From: Sistotremastrum niveocremeum HHB9708
Taxonomy: Eukaryota > Basidiomycota > Agaricomycetes > Sistotremastrales > Sistotremastraceae
Reading direction: 5' to 3'
NCBI GenBank assembly: GCA_001630475.1
Contig: KV419434.1
Span: 51,528 to 115,527 of the forward strand
Length of the DNA stretch: 64,000 nucleotides
Numbering within the stretch: position 1 is the stretch's first letter; each line of letters opens with the position of its first letter. A model generated the notes under the pieces. That model was not told the DNA's origin, did no database searches, and saw only the letters and a list, made by a program, of their open reading frames with translations. Made by a program: the position numbers and the translations under genes. Below are positions 1 through 9,555 of this stretch, piece by piece.

Positions 1-143
1 GGTCTTTTTGTGACTGGTTGCTAGACCCTGCAACCAGTTGCAGCTGCCAGTCATGCAAAAATAGGGTCCGCAACCGGACCGGCAGTTGCCGGTTATGAGA
101 AAAAAGGGCCAAGGTCCAGTCATGACTGGACCTTAAAACCCTA
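1..143. mobile_element. Right end of a hAT-like miniature transposon (left end outside window)
   Basis: The end, read inward, is TAGGGTTTTAAGGTCCAG, which resembles the ends of the complete element at 812-1326 (TAGAGTTCCAAAGTCCAG). Both carry the internal palindrome CCAGTCATGACTGG or a variant, and many GACTGG/CAACTG subterminal motifs. The boundary falls exactly where the F-box reading frame of the next feature stops, and the stop codon TAG comes from the element's own first bases. No coding capacity is visible. The hAT assignment rests on its relative with an 8-bp target duplication; the left end and this copy's own duplication cannot be seen. Confidence 0.6.
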
Positions 144-641
144 GCTGTTCGTCCCATCGCTGATGTCTTCAAAGTCGAAATCCGGCTCTTCATCCGCAAC
201 CACAACCTCTGCTACAGGGACGTTGGCCTCAGGCTCCTCCACTTCATCTGTTTCAGTTCCAGATTCGTCTGAGTCCGAATGGCCGTAATCGTAGAAGTCT
301 TCGTCATCGACGTGATCGACACGGATGCGGATATGGAAAGCATGAGATGGGAAACGAGCTGTGAGGACCTTGGCGATCTCTAGACTCTTTTCTCCTTCTA
401 TAACGAAATGCCGCCAGAAGGCAAAGTCGTTGGAAAGCCATTTATTCCAAAGTCGACAAACCAGACGGGCGTTCTGGAACTCCGGGAGAGCATAGAAACG
501 GAATTGTCGATCGACTTGAAGATGCTCCCGATCAGGCAGCAGTCCAAGCATCTCCTGGTGCTTGAAACGATGATGCCACATTATTCGATGGAAAATTTCC
601 TCGGGGATATTAGACAACATCGAGATAACGATGGATGTCAC
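141..641 (-). pseudogene. F-box protein, copy 1 of left cluster, truncated by transposon
   Basis: About 166 residues remain of a protein that should be close to 580 residues, judged from the paralogue at 4783-6628. The F-box-like part is near residues 11-75, with NIPEEIFHRIMW at the start and the shared pattern RFYALPEFQNARLVCRLWNKWL. An acidic Asp/Glu-rich stretch follows. F-box proteins are substrate adaptors of SCF ubiquitin ligases: the F-box binds Skp1 and the C-terminal repeats bind the target. Here the LRR-like part is missing because a hAT-like element sits at 1-143; the ORF runs into the element and stops at once. It could still give a short F-box-only protein, but a broken gene is more likely. 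Confidence 0.75.
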
Positions 642-811
642 ACTGTAAGTTCTGAAGTCGGAGAAAAGGAATCAGTCTTGCGGTCAAAGTTCTATGTGTC
701 GTTGAAGATATCAAGAATGAACGCACAGCGACCCTGAGTTGGATGTCTAGCGACTTCTAGCGCTGGATGGCGAGGAAGTGCTTGAAAGAATTTTTAGCGC
801 CAAGTTCCCAC
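642..811. other. Region upstream of F-box copy 1, left flank of hAT-like insertion
   Basis: This would be the promoter side of the minus-strand F-box copy 1. No other gene is visible. Its last eight bases (804-811, gttcccac) are the left target-site duplication of the element that follows, so the sequence continued originally at 1335. Confidence 0.4.
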
Positions 812-1326
812 TAGAGTTCCAAAGTCCAGTCACGACTGGACTTTTTCCAAAATTCCCCGTGACTGGCAACTGCGACCGGTTGCCAAATTCCAAAATTGCT
901 GTGACTGGCAACTGCAACTGCAGTCACAGTCCGGCAACCAGTCATCAAATGACCAGTCACGACCAGTTGCCTGCCCAATATATTGAATATTATAATCATT
1001 AATATATTGTTTTACCTTATTGTATGTGGTCTATTGGTGTCTATTGATCATATATATACTGTATATCTACCATATACCATGATTACAATCATTACATGCC
1101 CATACATGAGGAAAATACTCCTACATGACCCTCTGAGCACCCTATTTGGGGACCCTTAAGGGTCTTCCCTGAGCATCGGTCGCAACCGTGGTCATGACTG
1201 GTCATGACTGCAGTTGCCAGTTGCCTGATTTTCAGAAAACCAGGCAACTGGCAACTGCAGTCCAGTCACGACTTCGGTCCGGTTGCCCAATACGACCAGT
1301 CACATGGACTGGACCTTGGAACTCTA
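812..1326. mobile_element. Complete 515-bp non-autonomous hAT-like element
   Basis: Terminal inverted repeats are TAGAGTTCCAAAGTCCA at the left and the reverse complement of TAGAGTTCCAAGGTCCA at the right. It is flanked by a perfect 8-bp direct repeat, gttcccac, at 804-811 and 1327-1334. An 8-bp duplication together with TA-G-type ends is the hallmark of the hAT superfamily. The interior is full of short inverted motifs (GTGACTGGCAACTG, CCAGTCACGACTGG) and an AT-rich core near 980-1120; no transposase frame is present. The perfect target duplication suggests a fairly recent insertion. Confidence 0.85.
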
Positions 1327-1334
1327 GTTCCCAC

Positions 1335-2060
1335 GGCCGGCCGAGGACTGCCAATAGCTCTGCTGACAAGGGGTACTGACCGGCAAAGTCCGGCACAGCG
1401 ACTAGGGGGTAGGGTGGTCCCAAAGGTCACCTTACAGGAAATTCCGACCTTCAGGATTTCCACTGTGTTTGAGGCTCTGAGTCATATTAGGGACATTTCT
1501 ACAGCTCAATTGGCCTTCAAATAAGAAAAAAATGCCAAAATACACAATGAATCACTGAAAATGACCCAAAATTAATATATTTATTGATTTATTCTTTTAT
1601 CTCCGTTTATCTCCGTTCCTTCCGGAGGTCTCATGCATCTCGAAGTCAGTCCACTACTCTTTGTGATGGATCATGGACACAGAATATGGAGTAATATTGA
1701 TGCATAAAATCACACTCCAATGCCATAAAATTGTCTGGTCAGTGTGGAAAAATATTATTTATTCTGCATCTGGCTTGGAATAGAGCAGAACTCACTCCGG
1801 CGTTGGTCTAGAAGTGAATTCTGACAACGGAACTATTATTTTTATTATTTTAAATAATACCTACCGCTATATAAGGGTCCATGAGGGGGTGGGGTGGGTC
1901 AAATCCGGTCCTTATTGCAGGATCAGACATGGGATCGGAGTCGCTGTAGAGCATTCTCGGCTTTGGTACCCCTTGTCTGCCGATGCCCTCAAACTGAACA
2001 ACTAATCTGCTAAGTATTTCAGAGTACCTACTACAGATATACATATTCATAGTAGGAGAC
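1335..2060. other. Gene-poor stretch between the hAT-like element and the F-box copy 2 remnant
   Basis: About 730 bp with no supported gene. The AT-rich part (1520-1860) holds stretches such as ttaatatatttattgattt. The short frames here lack any recognisable motif. It is probably old repeat-derived sequence, but no terminal repeats could be matched. Confidence 0.3.
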
Positions 2061-2209
2061 GTATACGATATAAGAACTGCGTCATGTGTCCGAACCGCCC
2101 AGTTGATCACATCGCAACGTCATGGTACGTACGACGAAAGTTGTTCATGGAGATGGAGTGAGTCTGAACGGGGTCGCACCGTCCCTCTGTCACCCACCTC
2201 TGTCTGGTC

Positions 2210-2668
2210 TAGTGTTTGGAAGTCAGGTCACACGACCGCCAAATGACCGTAACTTGACTGATATCTGACCGTTCATGACCAGACCGTGGTCATGGTCATG
2301 CCTTGGGGCTCATGGTCAGGTTGCAGTCATGGACCAGCCGGTAATCCGCGACCGACCGCCATGACCAACATGGGTAGATCCTTATCTACAGCCTTCCCCA
2401 GGCCATCTAGTGTGTTCTGCTTGTCATATACATCATATATGAGGTCCAATAACCTAGATTAAGTAGTAAAAAGTGGAGATTTATGACTTTTTTGAGGTCA
2501 TAACCGCATTAACCGGTCAAAGTCAGGTCATGGTCACCCAATTTTGGCTTAACCATGACCGTTGGTGGTTATAGGTTACAGCAAAATCCAAAAAAATGAC
2601 CGTGGTTTGGTTACGGTTAGGGCCTCTGAAGTGCCCATAACCTAACTTAACCCGACTTTCAAACACTA
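2210..2668. mobile_element. 459-bp non-autonomous hAT-like element inside F-box copy 2
   Basis: The ends are TAGTGTTTGGAAGTCAGGT and the reverse complement of TAGTGTTTGAAAGTCGGGT. The perfect 8-bp target duplication gtctggtc lies at 2202-2209 and 2669-2676. The interior is packed with GACCGT/GGTCATG motifs in both directions, like the subterminal repeats that bind hAT transposases. There is no coding capacity. It is a different family from the element at 812-1326, since the TIRs differ after TAG. Confidence 0.87.
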
Positions 2669-3092
2669 GTCTGGTCTCTTGCAAATCCTTCAAAGCTCCT
2701 GAAACCCTCTCTTCAAGATCACACAGCCATCTTAACTCCGGGACTAATATCTGCATATGCTGCAAATGCGGACATATGACAGGTCCACAAGCAGCTAAAC
2801 CTTCATTTTCACTCAACACTACTAGTGCTTTCATGATGTCGTGCACATCATTGAATTGCATTAAGCCCCAAGTGAGGGTCAAATCTGTCAGGGAAGGTGT
2901 CCGTTTGAGGAGCAAAATTGTGGACCCCTGAGGAATGAGACAGTCTTCCATGAGGAGGCGTTTGAGTTGCGGGAAACCTAGAGCGTGGGCAGAAGGTACG
3001 TCGACTACTGGATCGACACGACGACGACTCGGCTTGCGGGAGCCATATAGGATCTGTATCAATTGGAGGGATTCGAGGAAGGGCATTTCCAC

Positions 3093-3379
3093 TAAGGTTT
3101 AACACGAATACTAACCTGCCTAACTCAGGTACCTGTTGGCAGGTACCTACCACTGTTTTTTTCAGAAAAGGCCTAACCTGCCACCTGCCAATAGCAGGGA
3201 GGTACCTGGCAGGTCTGGCAGGTCCCCTGCCAAAAATGACAGGTTAACCTGCCTAAGGTACCTCAAAATGACAATTTTTTCCAGGAAAGCCAGCACCTGC
3301 CCCTTGATTACATAAGGAGGTACCTGGGCAGGTTAACTCACAGGTACCTGTAAAATGCCAGTATTCGTGTTAAACCTTA
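3093..3379. mobile_element. 287-bp miniature inverted-repeat element in F-box copy 2
   Basis: It has perfect 20-bp terminal inverted repeats, TAAGGTTTAACACGAATACT at the left and its exact complement at the right. The interior is built of many AGGTACCTG/CAGGTTAACCTG palindromic units, giving a strong foldback. Flanks do not show a clear target duplication, except TA if the TIR is taken to begin at AGG. About 100 codons of the host gene are missing at the site, so the insertion was accompanied or followed by a deletion. The superfamily is therefore open; a TA target would suggest Tc1/mariner. Confidence 0.75.
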
Positions 3380-3847
3380 GTTAGGACTGATTATTTCTGC
3401 GTCGCCACGATCATATATCATGGCCAATTCGTCGAGACGATTAGGATTGAAACCGATGTCGTCATCGAGGCCTGCAGGAACATGATAGTTCATGATAATG
3501 ATGGAGGTCAACATGGGAGACTGACGAAGAAAAGGGGCCAATGGAGGTGGAGTAGGTCTATGGTCTTCCGGGTTAAGGGATGTATCTCTTTCAGTGCGCC
3601 CATCGTAATCGGTGGCCTCGAGAAGAAGCCGACGAAGATGAGGAGCTCCCAAGCACGCCCAATGGATGAAGGTATGGTGGATGATCTGGGTGGGTAAATG
3701 GAGGGATATGGCTTCGCATCTGGGAAGAATGGAGGAGATGAGTACATTAGCCTCGTCAACCCATGGACCGACAAGTCTTCGTGACCTCCCGGGCCAAGGA
3801 TCATCGTACATGTCATCTTCGAATCCTTCGGGTTCCTCGACTTGATC

Positions 3848-3850
<3 letters not shown>

Positions 3851-3886
<36 letters not shown>
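3851..3886. repeat. Hexanucleotide microsatellite, (GTTTTC)6
   Basis: Six perfect tandem copies of gttttc. On the minus strand they encode an alternating Asn-Glu run inside the acidic linker of F-box copy 2. The same linker position in the other paralogues is Asp/Glu-rich but not repetitive, so this is a local expansion. Confidence 0.95.
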
Positions 3887-4782
3887 ATGATCGTCTTCAC
3901 GATCCAGTCCAACCGCATACTCGTTCTCATCTGTCACGTCTTCGGAGGAGGGAGGAGGGTGCCAAAATTGACTCTGGGGTACGTGATCGACTCGAACCCG
4001 GATATGGAAAGAATGGGTGGGGAAGCGGGCCAGAACATCCTTCGCAACAGCCAAACTCTTCTCTCCTTTTATACAAAAATGCCTCCAAAACGCGAAATCG
4101 TTTAAAAGCCATCGATTCCAGACCCGACAGACGAGACGAGCGATCTGGAAGTCCGGAAGGGCGTAGAAGCGCGTTTGTCGATCTTTATGGACATGATATC
4201 GACGGGGTAGAATGCCTCGGGCGTCCTGGGGGCTCAGGTAGTGGATCCACATTATTCGGTGGAATATTTCTTCGGGTATGTTCGTCGCTGTGGATACGGA
4301 TGTGAGTGGAGTAACCGACGATGACTTTGGACGGACGGATAGATGGGTAGACTTGTGCATGATGCTCTGATGATAGATCAGGTGAATCGGGACAGTATGG
4401 TAGAGATGATCGTTGGGTCTGACCTTATAAACTCGCGCTGTTGGATTGGTGACTTGGTTGACTCGACGAATTCAGAAATGGCCGAACATGCCTGACTCGG
4501 AAGCGGCGACCACGGGCGACGAGTCGGACGAGAATCTGCAACAACGGTACAGCATGTATTGTGACCACAGCTGGGCCAACGAAGACGTCAATGGAATTGA
4601 AAAGTATGATATGACTCTACGGCGAATACTAATACTAGTGAGTCATGATCAACTACATTTTGTTCTGGGACAGCCTGCAGCCATGGCTGAAGCTGAGCTA
4701 AGCTACTGTATCAATTAATACTCAGAACGAGGCGACGTGTTGAAGATAAGAAGTGCGTCCTGTGTCCGAATCGCCCGGTTAA

Positions 4783-6628
4783 TCACATCGCACTGTCATG
4801 ATATGTGCGACGGAAGCCGTTCCACGAAACGGATCGAGTCTGAACGGGGTCACACCGTTCCTCTGCTACCCATCTCTCTCTCGTTTCTCTCAATCTTCTC
4901 AACATCCCATCAGCCTGATTAGTGCGCCAAGAAACTGCTTCAGGAATTATCATCCGCATACGCTTTAAGCGGGGACACGTAATCGTCCCACCACCCTCTA
5001 TACCTCCATTCTCATCCAACGATCCTAATCCTTTCATGAAGTTCTCCAACTGGGATGGATTATGAGGCCATGTGATTGTCAGATCTGTTAAGAAAGGTGT
5101 CCGTTTGAGAAGCGGAAGTACGGATGCCATAGGAATAGAAGGTCCTTCGATGAGTAAGCGATTAAAGTTCGGGAAAGGTTTAGTAGAGGGACGTTTTTGG
5201 ACGGGAGCATCGTGCGAGTGATGGACGTCGTGCGGTTGATGGATGGTGCGTATCAAGTTGAGAGATTCGAGGAGGGGCATTTCTTCTAGCATAAGTCGGA
5301 GAATTTCATCGTATGTCGAATCTTCTCGTCGAAGACTAACGCAAAGCCAAGTATCGGATAGAGTGAGATGTCTGATATGGGAACTTTGGATTGCAGAGGG
5401 TACGTTGGAGTGTGAGCGTTTAGAGCCGATAGTGAAATCTCCTGGACCGAAGATCACGGTTTCGAAATTGTGACAGTCGTTCAAGTCTAAGTGCAGTTCG
5501 TGGAAACCCATATGTAAGGCGAAGGTTTTGCATTTATTGGATGATAGCGGGACGAGCAACTTTGGTTTGAACTCTTGGCTGGTGGGAGCGATCAATCCTG
5601 CGTCCTGACGGTTATATATCATTTCGAATTCTTCGAGTTGGGTGAGATCGATGTCCATCTTCTGAAAAAATTAGACCTACTAATTGTACTTTTGAGTACT
5701 TTTTAGTACTCCTGAGCGCTCAAAAGTACAATTAGTAGGTCTAATTTTTTCAGAAGATGTCGATCCGACAGTTCATGATTGTTAGAGACGTCAAGTTGGG
5801 AGATTGGCGGAGGAAAGGAGCCGGGAGAAGTGGTCCACTTGGTGGATTCATAGGATTATGAGGCCGCCCATGCATGACGAGATCCAGGGTAGTGCGTCCA
5901 TCGTAGTCGGTAGCCTCGATATAAAATCGACGAAGGCCGGGAGCTGCGACGTTCGCCCAGCTGATTAGAGTACGATGGAGGGTCTGGGTAGGTAGTCGGA
6001 GCGATATAGCTTCGCATCGAGGAAGATTGGAGGAGATGAGTTCGATAGCGCCTTCGACCCATAGTCCGAAGAATCTTTGTGATTTTTCTCGAGTAGGAAC
6101 TGGTTCGGATTCGTCTTCTTCGTCACTCCTGTACTCCTCATCTACATCGCCATATTCATCACCATCATCCTTTTCGTCGTCCCCATCGTCCTCGTCGCAC
6201 GAATCATAGCCTGACTGATGGACCGGAAAGTAGCTTTCTGGTGCGTGATTGGCGCGAACCCGGATATGAAAAGAATGGTTCGGAAAGCGGTCCAGGACAT
6301 CCCTCGCACTCGCAAAACTCTTCTCCCCTTGTATACAGAGATGTCTCCAGAACACGATGTCGTTTAAAAGCCATCGATTCCAGTCTTTACAGACGAGACG
6401 CGCGACCTGGAAGTCCCGGAGCGCGTAAAAGCGCGTTTGTCGGTCTTTTTGGAGTTGATATCGATGAGGGAGTGTGCCTTGGTCTTCTTTAGAGCTTAAG
6501 TAATGGATCCACATTATTCGATGGAATATTTCTTGAGTGAGCATGATTTTCGTCGGTGCGGAGATGGAGGCGGATTGATCGCGTGGGGATGGCTTTGAAG
6601 GAGCTGAGAATGGAGCAGGGTTTGACAC
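4783..6628 (-). pseudogene. F-box protein, copy 3 of left cluster, split by a 104-bp palindrome
   Basis: Two frames, 6628-5750 and 5658-4783, make one gene: an N-terminal F-box (LTQEIFHRIMWIHYL near residue 31, then RFYALRDFQVARLVCKDWNRWLLND), an acidic linker (residues about 140-180), and an LRR-like C-terminal half containing LLKRTPFLTDLTITW. A 104-bp palindrome at 5656-5759 separates them. Leaving out the element and one copy of its 2-bp target duplication, the flanking codons read continuously (CRIDIDLTQLEEF) and align with copy 2. As it stands, translation from the N-terminus stops just inside the element. The expected intact length is near 580 residues. Among the three left-cluster copies this is the best preserved, and it may be an allele that is intact elsewhere in the population. 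Confidence 0.78.
5656..5759. mobile_element. 104-bp palindromic miniature element in F-box copy 3
   Basis: Two perfect 41-bp arms (5656-5696 and 5719-5759) beginning CATCTTCTGAAAAAATTAGA are separated by a 22-bp spacer. It is bordered by the dinucleotide TC on both sides (5654-5655, 5760-5761), consistent with a 2-bp target duplication. The minus strand ends with CTAAT followed by TTTTTTCAG, which resembles a branch site plus 3' splice site, but no in-phase donor exists. The perfect arms mean it is young. Superfamily unknown. Confidence 0.8.
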
Positions 6629-7333
6629 GATTATCTGTTCGATGATAGACTCGATAGGATCAGAATGCTAGGAATGGACGCAGAGTCTGACCTCGACATC
6701 CGCTTTGGTTGGGTTCAGGCGAAGTGGGTCGGAAATGGCCGGCAAATAGCTCACTCCAACTTGAAAACAACGATGCCCAGCTGCACTCGGCCGTTTGATC
6801 ATTGAGAGGATCACGAGGCTGAATTTAGACGTCTTGAACTGCGGGTCGTTGACTGGAAATGGAAGAGTAGGCGGCGGGAACTCATGTTAGCTCAGATTTA
6901 TATTCCCTAGAAAGGTACTGGTACGATATGGTGTTGAAAATAAATACCCCTTGGACACACCGCGTCGGAGAGTCTCTTTCAGAGCATCTGCAAGTCCAGC
7001 GACGATGATCTAGATATTTGAATTATATTTCTGAGGATTACAAGTCTGTCGGGATCGCACGGCGAACGGGAACATATTTATCTGCGAACGATAGACGCCT
7101 ACATTCAAGCTTGTCCATCCCCTCTATCTCCTCCAAATGTTTTTACGTCGAACAGAGCAAGAGCGAGAGCGCACGAGACCCAATCCAATGCAATCGAGGC
7201 TGGTGGCGCTCAGGCTGGCGCACGAAAGTCTGGAACGCAGATTGTGCCTGAGCTATCCTTAGCGTAGTCGTACGGTGCCTTCCTCTTCCCAGCGGATCCT
7301 GTCTCCTCCTCCCGCTCCCGCTCATTCCACGCC
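6629..7333. promoter_or_regulatory. Divergent intergenic region between F-box copy 3 and arrestin gene 1
   Basis: About 700 bp lie between two divergently transcribed starts. CT-rich stretches immediately upstream of 7334 (ctcctcccgctcccgctc) look like the pyrimidine-rich leaders common in basidiomycete promoters. No gene or repeat was recognised. Confidence 0.35.
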
Positions 7334-9122
7334 ATGTCGTCCGCTCATACAACAACCCTCTCTCTCGAGCTCAAACAAGGTCTCATCACTCCTGGCCCCG
7401 AAGCTATCTCCGGGGTCGTACGACTCAATTTACCGCTCGTACGAGCAAGTGGGATAAGCGAAGTCGTCGTGAAATTTATCGGAGAGGTTAAAACGAATGT
7501 ATTCGTTTCTCAATTCGGAGTGGACATGAATCAGCTTGGGACGCTGGATAAACCGCTCATTGACCTCTCTCATTCACTCTGGTCCGCTCAAATTCCTACG
7601 AATTCTCGGACGGAGGAAATTTCGATTCCATTTGCTTTTGATATTCCCATCTCGCCTTCCTTACCTCCTTCGTTCAAATTACATCATGACGATATTGGTG
7701 GATCGGTAACGTACACTGTCCATCTCGTCGGAATCAAATCTCCTCCTTGTTCGGGAACCGAGTCAACATCAATGGCATGGAACAGAATAAACATCGGTCG
7801 CTCGAATATTCAAATCACACGACCTATCACATTCGTTCCACTCGATCTCTCCCTCTCATCCTCTTCTTCATCGTCATCTTTACCTTCTCCTCCATGGTCG
7901 CCTCAATCCACCTCGCCTCTACCTTTACCTTTATTCCCTTCTGCACCTCCGTCGGAGAGTTCATCATTGTACTCTTATTCTACGACTTCGACGTTGATAC
8001 CCCGCCCTCCTAAAATCTACAAAACATCTCTCTCCCTCCGTCCTCCATACGCATTCTTCTCGCCCCCCGCAACAATCCACGCATCCGTACGTCCCCCCCT
8101 CCCTCCTCCCATCCACACCCACCCTAACAGCCCTTTTGATATTGAACAGGTGATTCTCCCATCCCTCCCCTCATTACCTTTAAACCACCCCCTCTCAATC
8201 CTAATAACTCTTCAATCCATCTCCCCACCCCTTCCCCCCTCATCAGCTTCCCATCCTGAAAAATTCAAATTTCCGAAATTACCGAACAGTGTGGATGGAT
8301 TCGATTTGAGACTTGCGTGTTGTGTGGGGTTGTCGACTAATTCGGCGAATAGTGCTGCTGGGGGAGGAGGGGGGAGGGAGAGGATGGTTGGGTGGGAGAT
8401 TGTTGCGGGACGGGAGGGTGATGAGCAAGCTAAGGATCGGAGTGATGCGTGTGGGGGACTTGGAGATTGGAAGAAGAATGCGACGTTGGAGATTTCACAA
8501 CCTACATGGATCCCTTCCTCCCCTCCATCACCTTCATCACCTTCCTCCCCCTCTTCCGCTTCCTCGCTTCCGTCACCCTCGAGTCTCTCATCCTCTCCAA
8601 CATTCCACGCTCCTTCCTCGCCTCCGTCTCCTCCAGAAGGCCAAGGCCAAGGCCTCGGGCACTTCACCCAAAAACTAACCCTCTCCACAACCCTCACTCT
8701 CCCATCCACTCTCCCACCCTCATTCACAACCCGTCTTCTAAGCACGAACTACTATATCCAGCTCCGAGTCCCGTTCGCTGGGTTGAATAATAATTTGCTT
8801 TTGAATGTGGGGCCTTTGGATGTGAGTAGTGGGATTTATCCGACGAGTTCGATGGGGGCGACAGGGGCGATGGGGATGGGGATGGGGATGGGGATGATGG
8901 CGATGGGGGCGGGGGCGATGGGGGCGAGAGGAGGGGCATTTGGATTTGGAGATGATAATTTGGCTGGGAGGGGAGTGAGGGAACTTCCGCCGTATGTCTA
9001 TGTCCTTTTACTTTTATTTGAATTCGAACGAACTGAGGAATCGTAGATCATACTGGGACGTTACCTCGACAGGGACAAATCCAGATCCGAGCGGCAGACA
9101 ACCAGCGTACCCGTCCTCATAA
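7334..9122 (+). CDS. Arrestin-domain protein 1, long low-complexity form
   Basis: Predicted exons are 7334-8086, 8150-8991 and 9047-9122, giving about 556 residues. The N-terminal arrestin fold is recognisable by GVVRLNLPLVRASGISEVVVKFIGEV, then IPFAFDIP...LPPSF and GGSVTYTVHLVG. Ser/Pro-rich low-complexity stretches (about residues 175-230 and again 360-420) interrupt the C-terminal arrestin-like part, which ends with a Met/Gly repeat. The intron at 8087-8149 (63 nt, gtacgt...cag) keeps frame if read through. The last intron matters: splicing it gives the ending PSYWDV, matching the YWEV/YWDV ends of three of its four paralogues in this window, whereas read-through gives a hydrophobic tail. 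Alpha-arrestins act as adaptors for ubiquitin ligases in membrane-protein endocytosis; that role here is inferred only. It lacks two introns found in its paralogues. Confidence 0.78.
8866..8935 (+). repeat. G-rich (GATGGG)n tract inside arrestin gene 1
   Basis: About 70 bp of repeated gatgggg/gatgggggcg units encode a Met-Gly-Ala run near the C-terminus. Many runs of four to five G on the coding strand could form a G-quadruplex in DNA or RNA. The tract is absent from the other arrestin paralogues. Confidence 0.85.
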
Positions 9123-9555
9123 TTTAATCATGCACTATCATTCGTCTACTTTGGTTCCTTCTTTCCCGTTCTCAATCTCTTTCGGGTTTCACGTCGGTTT
9201 TTTCTTTCTTTTACTCTTTCTCTTTCGCTTATCTTCGCTCGCGGTCTCGTGTATCCTGTATTACTAGTCTTCTCGCTTTTCCATTTTTCATTCTCTTCGA
9301 CGCTTCGTTCATTCTGTTCCGAGCTGTATATATGTCGATATGTATTTCTTTGTGTCTCTCTTCTCAATACTCCATGTACGATATTATCAGTATATCTCAT
9401 CACATACACGTCTCATATCTCCTTATTCAGATGTTCATCCATCTCCATCTGAATCACTACACTTCCCGCCTCCGCCTCCGCCTCCACCCCCGCTTCCATC
9501 ACAACCTCCGTCTCGCTCCCTTGCTTGCGCTCAATCCCATCAATCTCATCAAGCT
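9123..9555. other. Convergent 3' region between arrestin gene 1 and DUF6535 gene
   Basis: About 430 bp of T/C-rich sequence between two convergent stop codons. It probably holds both 3' UTRs; an AATAAA signal is not evident. No gene is supported. Confidence 0.4.

Larger units (their letters stand above)
2061..4360 (-). pseudogene. F-box protein, copy 2 of left cluster, interrupted by two transposons
   Basis: The N-terminal half (4360 to about 3380) is a good F-box reading frame: TNIPEEIFHRIMWIHYL near residue 25, then RFYALPDFQIARLVCRVWNRWLLND. An acidic region follows with an (Asn-Glu)n run from a hexanucleotide repeat, and then the start of an LRR-like part. The frame runs into an inserted element (3093-3379). 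Beyond it, 3092 to 2677 matches the C-terminal part of the paralogue at 4783-6628 (LLKRTPSLTDLTLTW versus LLKRTPFLTDLTITW). That part is again cut by a hAT-like element (2210-2668). The remaining tail at about 2061-2209 aligns at DNA level to 4735-4880. Roughly 100 codons present in the paralogue are missing at the first insertion. It is surely non-functional as a full-length adaptor. Confidence 0.8.

Noticed and set aside
1188-1524. Overlapping short frames between 1188 and 1524
   Set aside because: They run through the hAT-like element and its flank, without codon bias or motif.
5656-5759. The palindrome in F-box copy 3 as a genuine intron
   Set aside because: There is an acceptor-like end, but no GT donor in the right phase before the stop; the 2-bp duplication and perfect arms argue for an inserted element.
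8212-8745. Long open frame on the minus strand opposite arrestin gene 1 (Gly/Glu/Asp-rich)
   Set aside because: It mirrors the Ser/Pro-rich low-complexity coding of the plus strand; no domain, and composition is explained by the sense codons.
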